64,000 nt of DNA from Agromyces aurantiacus (GCF_016907355.1 NZ_JAFBBW010000001.1:3658001-3722000); one strand, 5' to 3'; positions 1-8,857 are shown, numbered from the stretch's first letter. Notes: generated by a model not told the origin, from the letters alone. Made by a program: numbers and translations.

Positions 1-92
1 TTCTCGCCGCGGGTCTCCCACTACACCTGATCGGCGTCGCCGGCACGCGGCAGCGCCCGAGCGCCCCGCACGAAGCAGCGCCCGATCCGTCC
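1..92. other. Window edge, no assignable gene
   Basis: These bases lie downstream of the leftward EamA exporter. One forward frame stops at 28-30 and could be the last nine codons of a gene that begins outside the window; another forward frame stays open but runs on antisense to the exporter. Neither is long enough to identify. Confidence 0.3.
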
Positions 93-1043
93 TCAGCTCC
101 GGTGCGGCGGGACGCCGTGCTCGGCGAGTGGTTCGTGCGACTGCTCGGCGCCGGCTTCCTCGGGCCCTTCGGCGGCGACCGGCTCCCGCCGCTTCCGCGT
201 GACGAGGTAGGACCCGAGCAGGACGAGCCCGAATCCGAGGATCGTCCAGACGGTGACGCGCTCGCCAAGCACGAGCACGCCCGCGACGATCGCGACCGCC
301 GGGTTGACGTAGGTGATCGCGGTCGCCTTCACCGGGCCGATCTCGCCGATCAGCGCGACCATGAGCAGGAACGCGAGCGCGCTGCACACCACGGCGAGCA
401 CGACGATGGAGACCACGACGGCCGTCGAGGGCCACGCCGAGGGCCACGCTCCGGTCGCGAGCACGAACGGCACGTACACGACCGCGGCGGCCGCGAGCGA
501 GACCGCGACCACGCCCACGCCGGGCAGGTCGGGCATCCACCGCGAGAGGATGGCTGGGCCGAGCGCGTAGCCGACCACGACGACGGCCATCTGGGCCACG
601 GCGACCAGGTCGGACCCGGCGACGTCGAGGCCGACGAGCGCCGCGACGCCGAGCATGCCGAGGGCGATGCCGAGCCAGTTGAGCCGTGAGAGCCGTTCGG
701 GGCGGCCCATGAGGAAGGCGATCGCGACGCCGGCGAGCGGCACCGTGGCCAGCAGGAGCCCGGCCGTCGAGCTCGGGAGCCGCTGCTCGGCGGAGCTGAG
801 GAAGTACCACGGGAGGATGATCTCGACGAGCGTGTAGGCCGCCATCGGCTTCCAGCGCCGGACGACCTGCCAGACCTCGCGCCGGTAGAACGCGAGCGGC
901 ATGAGCAGGAGCGCCGCGAGCGCGGACCGGCCGAGCACGACCATCGCCGGATCGAGCTCGCTCACCGCAACCTTGATGAACAGGTACGGGATGCCCCAGG
1001 CAACGCCGAGCGCAGCGAACAGGATCAGGCCACGACGAGTCAC
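93..1043 (-). CDS. EamA/DMT-family drug/metabolite exporter
   Basis: A 316-residue integral membrane protein with about ten hydrophobic segments, organised as two related halves of five. This is the length and layout of the EamA (DMT) superfamily, which exports amino acids, sugars or drugs across the cytoplasmic membrane. The N-terminus has the family pattern of a glycine-rich first helix with G-[IV]-P (VAWGIPYLFIK). The C-terminal helix 9-10 region (NPAVAIVAGVLVLGERVT) carries the family's conserved P and GE. The tail of about 30 residues is charged and cytoplasmic. The start is GTG at 1043 with only a weak ribosome site. It stands alone, 84 bp after the co-directional amine oxidase. The substrate cannot be read from sequence. 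Confidence 0.85.
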   Translation of the reverse strand: MTRRGLILFAALGVAWGIPYLFIKVAVSELDPAMVVLGRSALAALLLMPLAFYRREVWQVVRRWKPMAAYTLVEIILPWYFLSSAEQRLPSSTAGLLLATVPLAGVAIAFLMGRPERLSRLNWLGIALGMLGVAALVGLDVAGSDLVAVAQMAVVVVGYALGPAILSRWMPDLPGVGVVAVSLAAAAVVYVPFVLATGAWPSAWPSTAVVVSIVVLAVVCSALAFLLMVALIGEIGPVKATAITYVNPAVAIVAGVLVLGERVTVWTILGFGLVLLGSYLVTRKRREPVAAEGPEEAGAEQSHEPLAEHGVPPHRS

Positions 1044-1127
1044 CGGTTCAGTCTGAGGGGTGCCCCCGACACGGCGCGACGCGCGGGACTGCCGATCGAG
1101 CGCGGGAAACCGCCAGATCGGGTCGGC

Positions 1128-2498
1128 TCAGCGCCCCGCGACGAGGTCGGCGACGCGCGCGATGGGCGAGGTCGTCGCCCGCCCGCGGAGCTCGGCGCGG
1201 TCGGCCGCGTGGTATGCGCCGTAGATCGCCTGGACGGCGAGCCAGCGCAACGGCTCCGGCTCCCACTTGCGCACGCGGTGACCGACCCACGGCAGGCGCG
1301 TGAGGTCGGTGTCGCGCCCGAGCACGAGGTCGGCGAGCGTGCGGCCGGCGAGGTTCGTCGCGGTCACCCCGGTGCCGACGTATCCGCCCGCCCAGCCCAG
1401 CCCGGTGGCCCGGTCGAGGCCGACGGTCGCGGACCAGTCGCGCGGCACGCCGAGCACGCCCGCCCAGGCGTGCTCGATCGCCGCGTCGCGCGTCGCGGGG
1501 AAGAACCGGCGCAGCAGGGCGGTGAGGCTCTCGATGGTGCGCTCCTGCGTCGCCCCGTCGTCGTCGACGCGCGAGCCGTAGCGGTACGGCACGCCGCGCC
1601 CGCCGAACGCGATGCGGTCGTCGGCGGTGCGCTGGGCGTACATGTAGACATGGGCGAAGTCGCCGAGCGTCTCGCGGCCGTTCCAGCCGATCTCGTCCCA
1701 GGCGGATGCCGCGAGCGGCTCGGTCACGATCATCGACGAGTTCATCGGCAGCCAGGTGCGGTGCTCGCCGCGCAGGTCGGGCGTGAACCCCTCGGTCGCG
1801 CGGATCACGAACTCGGCGCGCACGGTGCCGTGATCGGTGCGCGCCTCGCCGGGCCGGATCTCGGTGACGGTCGTGCCCTCGTGGATCTCGACGCCGAGCC
1901 GCTCGACCGCGGCGGCGAGGCCGCGTGCGAGCTTCGCCGGGTGCACTCGGGCGCAGTGCGGATGCCACACCCCACCCAGCACGCCGGCCGCGTTGATGCG
2001 CCCGGCGGTCTCGCGCGCGTCGAGTTCCGCGACATCCGTCCCGGGCCACGACCGCTCGGACGCGGCGAACGCTCGGAGCCGCGCGAGCTGCGCGGGCGTG
2101 TACGCCACCTCGAGCTCACCGCCCTTGTGCACGTCGGCGTCGATGCCCTCGCGCGCAGCGACCGCGATGACCTCGTCGACGGCGTCGTTGAGCGCGCGCT
2201 GCTGCGCGATCGCGGCGTCGCGGCCGTGGGTCTTCACGTACTGCTCGCGCCCGCCCGTGACCGAGTTGGTGAGCCATCCGCCGTTGCGACCCGACGCGCC
2301 GAAGCCGGCGAAGCGCTGCTCGAGCACGGCGACGCGCAGGTCGGGCTGCTCGCGCTTGAGGGAGTACGCGGTCCAGAGGCCGGTGTACCCGCCGCCGACG
2401 ATGGCGACGTCGACCTCGCGGTCGCCGGGCAGCGCCGGACGCGGCGCGGGAACGCCGAGCTGCTGCCACCAGAACGAGACGCCTCCGTTGGCGGTCAT
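1128..2498 (-). CDS. FAD-dependent amine oxidase (DAO family, PuuB-like)
   Basis: A 456-residue flavoprotein oxidase. An N-terminal Rossmann motif (AIVGGGYTGLWTAY, near residue 32) binds the ADP part of FAD, and the following GASGRNGGWLT segment is typical of gamma-glutamylputrescine oxidases and related DAO enzymes. The C-terminal GWAGGYVGTGVTATNLAGR motif is the second FAD-contact region of the same family. It probably oxidises a secondary or primary amine to an aldehyde with release of H2O2. The start ATG at 2498 follows a strong GAGGAGG ribosome site. It is divergent from a TetR gene, with a palindrome between them, which suggests substrate-induced expression. The exact amine is unknown; polyamine derivatives are one candidate. 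Confidence 0.85.
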   Translation of the reverse strand: MTANGGVSFWWQQLGVPAPRPALPGDREVDVAIVGGGYTGLWTAYSLKREQPDLRVAVLEQRFAGFGASGRNGGWLTNSVTGGREQYVKTHGRDAAIAQQRALNDAVDEVIAVAAREGIDADVHKGGELEVAYTPAQLARLRAFAASERSWPGTDVAELDARETAGRINAAGVLGGVWHPHCARVHPAKLARGLAAAVERLGVEIHEGTTVTEIRPGEARTDHGTVRAEFVIRATEGFTPDLRGEHRTWLPMNSSMIVTEPLAASAWDEIGWNGRETLGDFAHVYMYAQRTADDRIAFGGRGVPYRYGSRVDDDGATQERTIESLTALLRRFFPATRDAAIEHAWAGVLGVPRDWSATVGLDRATGLGWAGGYVGTGVTATNLAGRTLADLVLGRDTDLTRLPWVGHRVRKWEPEPLRWLAVQAIYGAYHAADRAELRGRATTSPIARVADLVAGR

Positions 2499-2517
2499 GA
2501 TCCTCCTCGTGAGAAAG

Positions 2518-2535
2518 CACTGTTTTACAACAGTG
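2518..2535. promoter_or_regulatory. Palindromic operator between oxidase and TetR
   Basis: CACTGTT-TTAC-AACAGTG is a perfect 7-bp inverted repeat with a 4-bp spacer, extended by AA/TT on both sides. It sits 20 bp upstream of the oxidase start and 38 bp upstream of the divergent TetR start. It is AT-rich in an otherwise GC-rich stretch, as expected for a TetR-type operator that controls both genes. Confidence 0.75.
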
Positions 2536-2572
2536 TTTGGAAACGTAGCCGTGGTCGTGGGAAGGTGTCAAC

Positions 2573-3205
2573 ATGCCGATCGAGGTCGACACGAGCGAAC
2601 GCCTCGCCGACATCGCGCGCGCGACGATCGAGGTCGCGAGCGAGCGAGGCACCCAGGCCGTCACGCTCCGCGCGGTCGCCGAGCGCCTGGGCCGCTCGAC
2701 CGCCTACATCACGAACTTCGTGCCGTCGCGCGCCGACCTCATGGCCAACGCCCTCGAGCACGCCCGCGCCCGCTGGGACGAGGAGCGCAGGGCACATCTC
2801 GGTGAGCGCGTCGGCGTCGAACGGCTCGCGGAGCTCGCGCGATGGATGTGCTCGACCTCTCCGGAGGAGCAGGTGCTGCGCAGCCTCTGGGTCGAGGTGA
2901 TCGCCGACGTGCACGGTGCGAACCGGCGCGCCTACGAGGTCGTGCGGTCGGTGACGGATGCCACGTACGAGAAGTTCCTCGCCGGCGCCGGGGAGGTGCG
3001 CGCCGGGTCGGGCGCCGGGCGCGGGGACGGGGACGGCGACGCGACCGTCGACCGCACGGAGGCGGCGCGCATCGCCGACATCCTCTACCTCTACTGCCGA
3101 GGCTCGGAGGTCAAGTCGATCGAGGATCCCGCCGCCTGGACCGACGCGCGCATGCAGGACTCGCTCGAACTCCTCCTCGACTCCCTGGTCTTCCGCCGCG
3201 CCTGA
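2573..3205 (+). CDS. TetR-family transcriptional regulator
   Basis: A 210-residue regulator. The N-terminal helix-turn-helix (about residues 10-55: ATIEVASERG then LRAVAERLGRSTAYITNFVPSRADLM) is a TetR_N domain. The recognition helix reads STAYITNF, close to the STGLLYHHF-like type found in BetI-like regulators. The C-terminal half is a ligand-binding helical domain with a short acidic, glycine-rich loop near residue 145. The ATG at 2573 lies 38 bp past the palindrome at 2518-2535 and 75 bp from the divergent amine oxidase, so it most likely represses both that gene and itself until the amine substrate or its product binds. Confidence 0.85.
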   Translation: MPIEVDTSERLADIARATIEVASERGTQAVTLRAVAERLGRSTAYITNFVPSRADLMANALEHARARWDEERRAHLGERVGVERLAELARWMCSTSPEEQVLRSLWVEVIADVHGANRRAYEVVRSVTDATYEKFLAGAGEVRAGSGAGRGDGDGDATVDRTEAARIADILYLYCRGSEVKSIEDPAAWTDARMQDSLELLLDSLVFRRA

Positions 3206-3258
3206 CGAGTATCCCCGGCCCGCCCGTCCGACGCCGTTCGGAGACTCCTTCCGTACGG

Positions 3259-3468
3259 CTCATGTCAACGCAGCCTCAAATGAGGCCCGACTCACATGAA
3301 CGACCAACCCGACCCGCGCCCGGACCCAGCACGATCGTGCGCACTCATGTCAACGCAGCCTCATATGAGGCCCGACTCACATGAACGCACCCAGCCGACG
3401 CACGTTCACGGCACGATCGGGGCAGTCATGTCAGCGTGGCCTCATGTGAGGCCGCGTTCACATGAGCC
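3259..3468. repeat. Three copies of a 44-bp nested-dyad repeat
   Basis: Copies start at 3259, 3344 and 3425. Copies 1 and 2 differ at one base and copy 3 is more diverged. Each unit has an outer inverted repeat (TCATGT ... ACATGA) and an inner palindrome (GCCTCA-NN-TGAGGC), so each could form a hairpin in DNA or RNA. The spacings are 85 and 81 bp. The base composition is less GC-rich than its surroundings. It is either a REP/BIME-like extragenic element or a set of protein-binding sites. Confidence 0.75.
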
Positions 3469-3549
3469 GATCGGACGACATCGCCCGCGGAGCGGTTCCC
3501 GGCGCCGGCGCCGGCGCAGGCGCCGGAAGGACGCTCCCACGGGAATGCG

Positions 3550-3588
3550 ATCGCGCCGGCGGGGGCTCCACTCCCCCACCGGCGCGAT
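3550..3588 (-). terminator. Distal hairpin terminator of gap
   Basis: The arms ATCGCGCCGG (3550-3559) and CCGGCGCGAT (3579-3588), extended by GGGGG/CCCCC, give a 15-pair stem with one mismatch and a 7-base loop. There is no T-tract, which is common for actinobacterial terminators. Confidence 0.6.
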
Positions 3589-3600
3589 GTCGGTGCCGGC

Positions 3601-3627
3601 CGGCCCGGGGTACCGCCCCCCGGGCCG
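3601..3627 (-). terminator. Proximal hairpin terminator of gap
   Basis: CGGCCCGGGG and CCCCGGGCCG form a perfect 10-bp stem with a 7-base loop, 37 bp after the gap stop codon. Together with the hairpin at 3550-3588 it forms a tandem terminator. Confidence 0.6.
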
Positions 3628-3663
3628 ACCGGAGTCGGTGCCGACCGGAGCCGGCGAGCGCGG

Positions 3664-4659
3664 TCAGCCCGCGAGCAGCAGCAGCGAGTCGATCACGCGG
3701 TTCGAGAAGCCCCACTCGTTGTCGTACCAGGCGACGACCTTGACGTGCTTGCCGTCGACACGGGTCAGCTCGCTGTCGAAGATCGACGAGTGCGGGTTGC
3801 CGACGATGTCGCTCGAGACGAGCGCCTCGTCGGAGTACTCGAGCACGCCCGCCAGCGGACCCTCGGCCGCGGCGCGGTAGGCGGCGAGGATCTCCTCGCG
3901 CGTGACGTCCTTCGCGACGGTCGCGTTGAGCTCGACGATCGAGCCGACCGGCACGGGCACGCGCATGGCGTCGCCGTTGAGCTTGCCGTCGAGGTTCGGC
4001 AGCACGAGGCCGATGGCCTTCGCGGCGCCGGTCGAGGCCGGCACGATGTTCTCCGCGGCGGCGCGGGCGCGACGCGGGTCGGCGTGCGGGGCGTCCTGCA
4101 GGTTCTGGTCCTGCGTGTACGCGTGGATGGTGGTCATGAAGCCGTGCTCGATGCCGGCGAGGTCGTCGAGCACCTTCGCGAGCGGCGCGAGTGCATTGGT
4201 CGTGCAGGAGGCGTTGGAGACGATGACGTGCTCGGCGGGGTCGTACGCGTCGGTGTTCACGCCGTAGGCGAGCGTGACGTCGGCGCCCTTGGCGGGAGCG
4301 CTCACGAGCACCTTCTTCGCACCGGCGGCGATGTGGGCTCGCGCGGCCTCGGCGTCGGTGAAGCGGCCGGTCGACTCGAGCACGATGTCGACGCCGAGCT
4401 CGCCCCACGGCAGCTTCGCCGGGTCGCGCTCCGCGAGCACCTTCACGCGACGGCCGTCGATGACGAGGGTGTCGCCATCCACCTCGACCGAACGGCCGAA
4501 CCGGCCGGCGACGGTGTCGTACTTGAGCAGGCGCGCGAGCGCGGCGGGGTCGGTGAGGTCGTTGACGGCGACGAGCTCGAGGTCGACGTCGCGCTCGATG
4601 AGCGCGCGGACGACGTTGCGGCCGATACGACCGAATCCGTTGACGGCGATGCGGGTCAT
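3664..4659 (-). CDS. gap: Glyceraldehyde-3-phosphate dehydrogenase, type I
   Basis: A 331-residue glycolytic enzyme that converts glyceraldehyde-3-phosphate, NAD+ and phosphate to 1,3-bisphosphoglycerate. The N-terminal NAD-binding Rossmann motif [15 protein letters not shown] is intact. The active-site segment [18 protein letters not shown], with the catalytic cysteine near residue 154, and the phosphate-site motifs ([25 protein letters not shown]) are all present. The frame is open further upstream, but [13 protein letters not shown] at 4659 is the family start and is preceded by AAAGAAAGGAA. The length is normal for the family. It stands alone rather than in a gap-pgk-tpi operon, so it may be a second or dispersed copy; two hairpins follow the stop. 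Confidence 0.97.
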   Translation of the reverse strand: MTRIAVNGFGRIGRNVVRALIERDVDLELVAVNDLTDPAALARLLKYDTVAGRFGRSVEVDGDTLVIDGRRVKVLAERDPAKLPWGELGVDIVLESTGRFTDAEAARAHIAAGAKKVLVSAPAKGADVTLAYGVNTDAYDPAEHVIVSNASCTTNALAPLAKVLDDLAGIEHGFMTTIHAYTQDQNLQDAPHADPRRARAAAENIVPASTGAAKAIGLVLPNLDGKLNGDAMRVPVPVGSIVELNATVAKDVTREEILAAYRAAAEGPLAGVLEYSDEALVSSDIVGNPHSSIFDSELTRVDGKHVKVVAWYDNEWGFSNRVIDSLLLLAG

Positions 4660-4823
4660 GGCGGAGTGGTTCCTTTCTTTCCGCCGTCCACCTTCGTCGC
4701 GACGCGAGGCGGTTGGAAGTGGCCTGAGCGACAGCATGCGCAAGGATCTCGCCACTCCGCCCTCGAAGCCGCCGCACTGTGGACGCAGAGGGGGCTCTGA
4801 GGCATGATTCAGGCAGAATCGAG

Positions 4824-5312
4824 ATGATGAAGCGCATGCGCCCCTCCCGCAGAGCACTCGTGTTCCTGGTCCTGTACCTCGCACTCGTGCTCTGGGCGAC
4901 CCTCGGACCGGTGCCGTGGTCGGGCCACGGCTACCAGTCGCCGAACGGCGTGCTCGACTGGCAGAACTGGCTCGAGCCCGAGACCTGGACCATCGGTCTC
5001 GAGAGCGAGATGTTCCTGAACGTGGTGATGTTCGTGCCGATCGGCGCCCTGCTCGCGTTCGCCCTGCGCGGCATGCCCGCCTGGGTTCCCGTCGCCGCGG
5101 CCTTCGGCACCAGCCTGGCCATCGAGCTCGCGCAGATCCCCATGGCCGACCGGATCTCCGACCCGCGCGACCTCGCCGCGAACGCCGGCGGCGCGCTCAT
5201 CGGCATCGTCATCGCCCGCATCGCCGACGGTCTGCGCATGGCCTTCGCCCGGCCGGCGGCGCCGCAGGAACGCGCCGCGACCGAGCGGCGCCTCACCACC
5301 ACCGCTCGATAA
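4824..5312 (+). CDS. VanZ-like membrane protein
   Basis: A membrane protein of about 162 residues with four hydrophobic helices. It matches the VanZ-like family: an N-terminal helix ([22 protein letters not shown]), a polar loop with NWLEPE, a second helix around [14 protein letters not shown], and the conserved TSLAIELAQ...[18 protein letters not shown] motif. The N of NVVMFVPIG and the D of the [12 protein letters not shown] segment are the family hallmarks. VanZ itself raises teicoplanin resistance, but the family is broad and mostly of unknown function. A longer frame starts at 4779; the ATG pair at 4824/4827 is chosen because the basic KRMRPSRR then directly precedes the first helix. Confidence 0.8.
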   Translation: MMKRMRPSRRALVFLVLYLALVLWATLGPVPWSGHGYQSPNGVLDWQNWLEPETWTIGLESEMFLNVVMFVPIGALLAFALRGMPAWVPVAAAFGTSLAIELAQIPMADRISDPRDLAANAGGALIGIVIARIADGLRMAFARPAAPQERAATERRLTTTAR

Positions 5313-5341
5313 CCACCGGGGCAAGGGCGACCGCGCGCCGT

Positions 5342-6289
5342 TCAGGCCGCGAACGTGTGCCGGTACTCGCTCGGCGACGTGCCGAGGATGTGCTGGAAGT
5401 GCAGCCGCAGGTTCGCGCCCGTGCCGAGCCCCACACGGTCGGCGATCTGCTCGACGCCGAGGTCCGTGCGCTCGAGCAGCTCACGCGCCAGGTCGATGCG
5501 GGCGCGCAGGATCCACTGCATGGGCGTGTAGCCCGTGTCATCGACGAACCGCCGCGAGAACGTGCGCGGCGAGACGTTCGCGTTGCGCGCCAGGTCGGCC
5601 AGCGTGAGCGGCTCCCCGAGGTGCTCGAGCGCCCACTGCCGGGTCGCGGCGAACACGTCGCCGAGTGGTTCGGGCAGCGCGCGCGGCACGTACTGCGCCT
5701 GGCCGCCACTGCGGTACGGCGCCGCGACGAGGCGGCGGGCGGCGTGGTTCGAGACCGCGACGCCGTGGTCGCGCCGCACGAGGTGCAGGCAGAGGTCGAT
5801 GCCGGATGCCGCGCCCGCCGATGTGAGCACCTGCCCCTCGTCGACGAACAGCACGTTCTCGTCGACCCTGACGAGCGGATGCCGCGCCTGCAGCGCGCGC
5901 GTGTAGTGCCAGTGCGTCGTGGCCCGCCGCCCGTCGAGCAGGCCGGTCGCCGCGAGCGCGAACGCGCCCGTCGAGATCGCGGCGATGCGCGCACCCCGGT
6001 CGTGCGCGGCGAGGAGTGCGTCGACCACCGCGGCCGGCGGGTCCTCCCGGTCGGGGTGGCGGTAGCCCGGGATGAAAATCGTCTCCGCCCACTCGAACGC
6101 CTCGAGGCCGTCGGCCACGTGGTACGAGAGCCCGTCGCCGCCCGTGACCGGTCCGGGCTGCGCGCCGCACACGCGCACCTCGTACGGCATGCTCGCGCGC
6201 GTGGTGAAGATCTGCGCCGGGATGCCGACGTCGAGCGGCTTCGCGCCCTCGAGCACGAGTACCGCGACGCGGTGATTCCGTCGTGTCAT
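5342..6289 (-). CDS. GlxA-type regulator: DJ-1/PfpI domain plus AraC helix-turn-helix
   Basis: A 315-residue transcription factor. Residues 1-190 form a DJ-1/PfpI (glutamine amidotransferase-like) domain (HRVAVLVLEGAKPLDVGIPAQIF at the start). The expected nucleophile-elbow cysteine is replaced: the segment reads AAISTGAFALAATGLLDG, so the domain is a sensor and not an enzyme. Residues 215-315 are an AraC domain with two helix-turn-helix motifs (LADLARNANVSPRTFSRRF and IADRVGLGTGANLRLHF). Such regulators sense small nitrogenous ligands; the ligand here is unknown. A longer frame begins at 6361, but the ATG at 6289 has a GGAGGGG ribosome site and matches family length. Confidence 0.87.
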   Translation of the reverse strand: MTRRNHRVAVLVLEGAKPLDVGIPAQIFTTRASMPYEVRVCGAQPGPVTGGDGLSYHVADGLEAFEWAETIFIPGYRHPDREDPPAAVVDALLAAHDRGARIAAISTGAFALAATGLLDGRRATTHWHYTRALQARHPLVRVDENVLFVDEGQVLTSAGAASGIDLCLHLVRRDHGVAVSNHAARRLVAAPYRSGGQAQYVPRALPEPLGDVFAATRQWALEHLGEPLTLADLARNANVSPRTFSRRFVDDTGYTPMQWILRARIDLARELLERTDLGVEQIADRVGLGTGANLRLHFQHILGTSPSEYRHTFAA

Positions 6290-6361
6290 CCGCCCCTCCG
6301 CCGGTCGGTCGTGGTCGGGACCGCCATGGCAAGGATGCCACTGATCGCAAGGATCGTGCAC

Positions 6362-8092
6362 TCAGTGGCGACGGCCGCCCGCGGCCGCGGGCGCGGGCGA
6401 CGCCGGGCGCTCCGGCAACCACGACGCACTGGCGAGGTCGAGCGCCTCGACGAACGCCGCGTCGAACGAGCCCGGAGGGCGCGCGAAGTCGCCGCGCGCC
6501 CGCGCCCGCCGTCGCTCGAGCAGGTAGGCGCCGTGCGCGTACCCGGGGATCCGGCTGAGCCCGCTCGCCCGGTCGAGGCGCACGTCCTCCACGCCCGGAC
6601 CGTAGAGCCGCGCGAGCGGACCGCCGAACCAGTCGCCGAAGAAGCCCCAGCGAGCGGGGTACCAGAGGTTCGTCCATCGCACGAGCGCGAACGGCGCGGC
6701 CTCATGGAGCGCGCGCCGGCCGTCTCGGCGACGCCACAGCAGCGAGAACGGGCGCTGCGACGCGGCGGTCGCGGCAGCGCCGGCGGGAGCCGGATTCCTC
6801 GGCTCGGTGCTCGGCGGGCAGGTCACGATCTCGCGCCGGCCGACGCGCCGGTCGAACTCGCCGAGGTCGCGCGTGTACAGCTGCTCGGCGAAGTTCATTG
6901 GGCTGCCGAACGTGACGAGGTCGGTGATGAGCCACGGATGGTCGGCCGCGCGCAGTCGACCCCAGAGCTCGCGCTGCGCGCTGCGATACTCCGCGCGAGG
7001 GCCCGCGAGCGCGGCCCACGCGCGCCGGGCGCGCCGGCGACCCGGCCGTGGTTCCCACGCCTCCGCGAGCTGCCCGGCGGCGGCCTCGAGCCGGCGCAGG
7101 TCGTCCGCCGAGGCCGGCGCCGCGCGCCCCGTGACCGTCCACAGGTACGAGATCGCGTCGTAGGCGACGTAGGAGCCCAGGCTGTGCGCGACCACGATGA
7201 TGCGCGAGTACCGTCCGCTGGACTGGAGCCCGTCGAGCAGGTCGACGACGCCCTTGCGGATGGCGTGGCGCACCTCGTACGACCGGGGCGAGGTGTCGAG
7301 GTAGCGGACCACGTCGACGAAGCTCTTCACGAGCCATCCCGGCAGCACCCGGCTGATCAGGTAGGCCACGATCGCGATCGCCGAGGCGCTGCCGACGAGG
7401 ATCTCGGCGACGCTCGGCGCGCCGAGGGCGTCGCGCAGCGGCGGGAAGGCGATGAACCCGTACGCGAGGGCGGCCGCGGCCAGCCAGACGATCACCCAGA
7501 GGCCGAGCAGGCCCGGCGGCACGCTGCGCCCGAGCACGAACCCGAGCCCGAGCACCGTCGCCCCCACGAGGACCCAGCCGCTCGCCTCCGCCCCGCCGCC
7601 CGGCGGCGCCCAGTACCCGGAGGCCCAGGCGATGCCCACCGCGAGCGCGACCACGAAGCCCAGCGCCGCGACGGTCATCGGGATCCCCGTCACCGGGAAC
7701 ATCATGCGGCGGAACGTGGGCCACAGGTCGTCGAGCCGGTTGCCGGTCATCAGGTAGGCCCAGTGGTACTCGTAGAGGTCGGTCTGGACGTCGAAGGGCT
7801 CGCGAACACCGTCGTGCTCGGGCGAACGCGGGATCACGTGCACGCGCGACTCGAACGCGTCGCGGATGCGGGTCGGGCGCGAATGGAACGGCTCGCCGTT
7901 CGTGATCACCTCGCTGAACGCGTTGAGCGTCTCGACCGGGCGCTGCTCGCCCATGCCGTGGATGACGACGACCGCCTGCCGGTGGTAGGCCGGGCGGGCC
8001 GCACCGGGCGCCGCACCATCCGTCCCGGCCTGCGCGCCCGCCGCACCCGCGTCCGCGCCCTCGGTTGCGTCGTCCTCGACCGACTCGCCCAT
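6362..8092 (-). CDS. Membrane-inserted alpha/beta-hydrolase (lipase-like), unknown function
   Basis: A 576-residue protein with a split hydrolase fold. After an acidic low-complexity head (about 35 residues) comes the first strand and oxyanion region (QAVVVIHGMGEQRPVETLNAF). A block of four to five membrane helices follows (residues about 110-225: MTVAALGFVVALAVGIAWAS, VLVGATVLGLGFVLG, LGLWVIVWLAAAALAYGF, VAEILVGSASAIAIVAYL). The nucleophile elbow IIVVAHSLGSYVAYDAI (GxSxG-type, Ser near residue 304) comes next, then a long C-terminal part with WYPARWGFFGDWFGGPL and a late histidine in PGYAHGAYLLE. The transmembrane block therefore sits inside the hydrolase domain. A start at 8092 with AGGGGGA upstream is preferred to 8128. 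The substrate is unknown; a lipid or membrane ester is an inference. Confidence 0.7.
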   Translation of the reverse strand: MGESVEDDATEGADAGAAGAQAGTDGAAPGAARPAYHRQAVVVIHGMGEQRPVETLNAFSEVITNGEPFHSRPTRIRDAFESRVHVIPRSPEHDGVREPFDVQTDLYEYHWAYLMTGNRLDDLWPTFRRMMFPVTGIPMTVAALGFVVALAVGIAWASGYWAPPGGGAEASGWVLVGATVLGLGFVLGRSVPPGLLGLWVIVWLAAAALAYGFIAFPPLRDALGAPSVAEILVGSASAIAIVAYLISRVLPGWLVKSFVDVVRYLDTSPRSYEVRHAIRKGVVDLLDGLQSSGRYSRIIVVAHSLGSYVAYDAISYLWTVTGRAAPASADDLRRLEAAAGQLAEAWEPRPGRRRARRAWAALAGPRAEYRSAQRELWGRLRAADHPWLITDLVTFGSPMNFAEQLYTRDLGEFDRRVGRREIVTCPPSTEPRNPAPAGAAATAASQRPFSLLWRRRDGRRALHEAAPFALVRWTNLWYPARWGFFGDWFGGPLARLYGPGVEDVRLDRASGLSRIPGYAHGAYLLERRRARARGDFARPPGSFDAAFVEALDLASASWLPERPASPAPAAAGGRRH

Positions 8093-8209
8093 GGCATCCC
8101 CCTGTCGCCGAGCCCGGGTCGCGCGCATTCTCCACCCGGGCGAAGCGGGTCGGCATCAGGGCTGGCACTGATGCGCGTGGGTCACCGCTCGGCCGGCATC
8201 GCGCCTAGG

Positions 8210-8857
8210 TCAGCCGCGACGCGGCCACCAGCCCGGCATGAGCGTCCCGATCCGAGCGGCGGATGCCGCGGCATCCGTCTCGTCGCCCATCGCCCAGGTC
8301 TCGATCGCCCCGACGAGCCCGCCCGCGATGAAGGCCGCCGCCTCGTCGATCGCGGCGTCGGCGACGGGCGCGCCGGGCACGCGCTGGGCGCGCCACACCT
8401 CGAGCGCGATCCGCGCGCGCCGCCGCATCCGCTCGTCGAGCGCGGCCCGGAACACGCCGCGGCTCGTCGAGCCGAACAGCGCCCGGTACCCGGCCCGCTC
8501 GTCGGCGACGTGCACGAGCACGCGCCGGAGGGAGTCGAAGTAGCGCTCGGCGACGTGCTGCGGGGTCTCGACCGCCGGTTCGACCGCGACGGCGGTGAGC
8601 TGGTCGAGGTCCTGGGTGAACACGGCGAGCGCGAACGCGTGCACGCTCGGCGCGTGTCCGTAGAAGGTCGTGCGGTGCACGCCCGCCTCGCGGCACAGCG
8701 CGGCGACCGAGATCTCGTCGAGCGGCGCGTGCTCGAGCAGGCGCACGAGCGCCTCGGTCAGCGCCGCGCGCGTGCGGAGCAGGCGCGGGTCGTCGCCCGC
8801 GGGCGGGAGGCCTGCGGCCGGTGCGCGGGTCGGCCCCGCGGCATCCGCTCGGCTCAT
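8210..8857 (-). CDS. TetR-family transcriptional regulator
   Basis: A 215-residue regulator. The TetR_N domain spans about residues 23-75 (LLRTRAALTEALVRLLEHAPLDEISVAALCREAGVHRTTFYGH). It has the VAALCREAGVHRTTFYGHAPS recognition helix typical of TetR/AcrR members, followed by a helical ligand domain with a conserved-looking C-terminal AAAFIAGGLVGAIETW segment. A TAGGGT hexamer just upstream of the ATG at 8857 suggests a short or absent leader. The gene is divergent from the NAD-dependent reductase at 8937 across 79 bp, so that reductase is the likely target. Confidence 0.83.
   Translation of the reverse strand: MSRADAAGPTRAPAAGLPPAGDDPRLLRTRAALTEALVRLLEHAPLDEISVAALCREAGVHRTTFYGHAPSVHAFALAVFTQDLDQLTAVAVEPAVETPQHVAERYFDSLRRVLVHVADERAGYRALFGSTSRGVFRAALDERMRRRARIALEVWRAQRVPGAPVADAAIDEAAAFIAGGLVGAIETWAMGDETDAAASAARIGTLMPGWWPRRG

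Larger units (their letters stand above)
3206..3663. other. Non-coding intergenic region with repeats and hairpins
   Basis: A 458-bp gap between the TetR gene and the 3' end of gap. Its left half holds three copies of a 44-bp dyad repeat, and its right half holds two strong GC-rich hairpins. I see no convincing reading frame here: the frames that cross it repeat the same peptide at each repeat copy. Confidence 0.7.

Noticed and set aside
3259..3468. Possible CRISPR array or small coding gene
   Set aside because: Copy 3 is diverged, spacing is 37-41 bp of unrelated sequence only twice, and frames across it just repeat one peptide.
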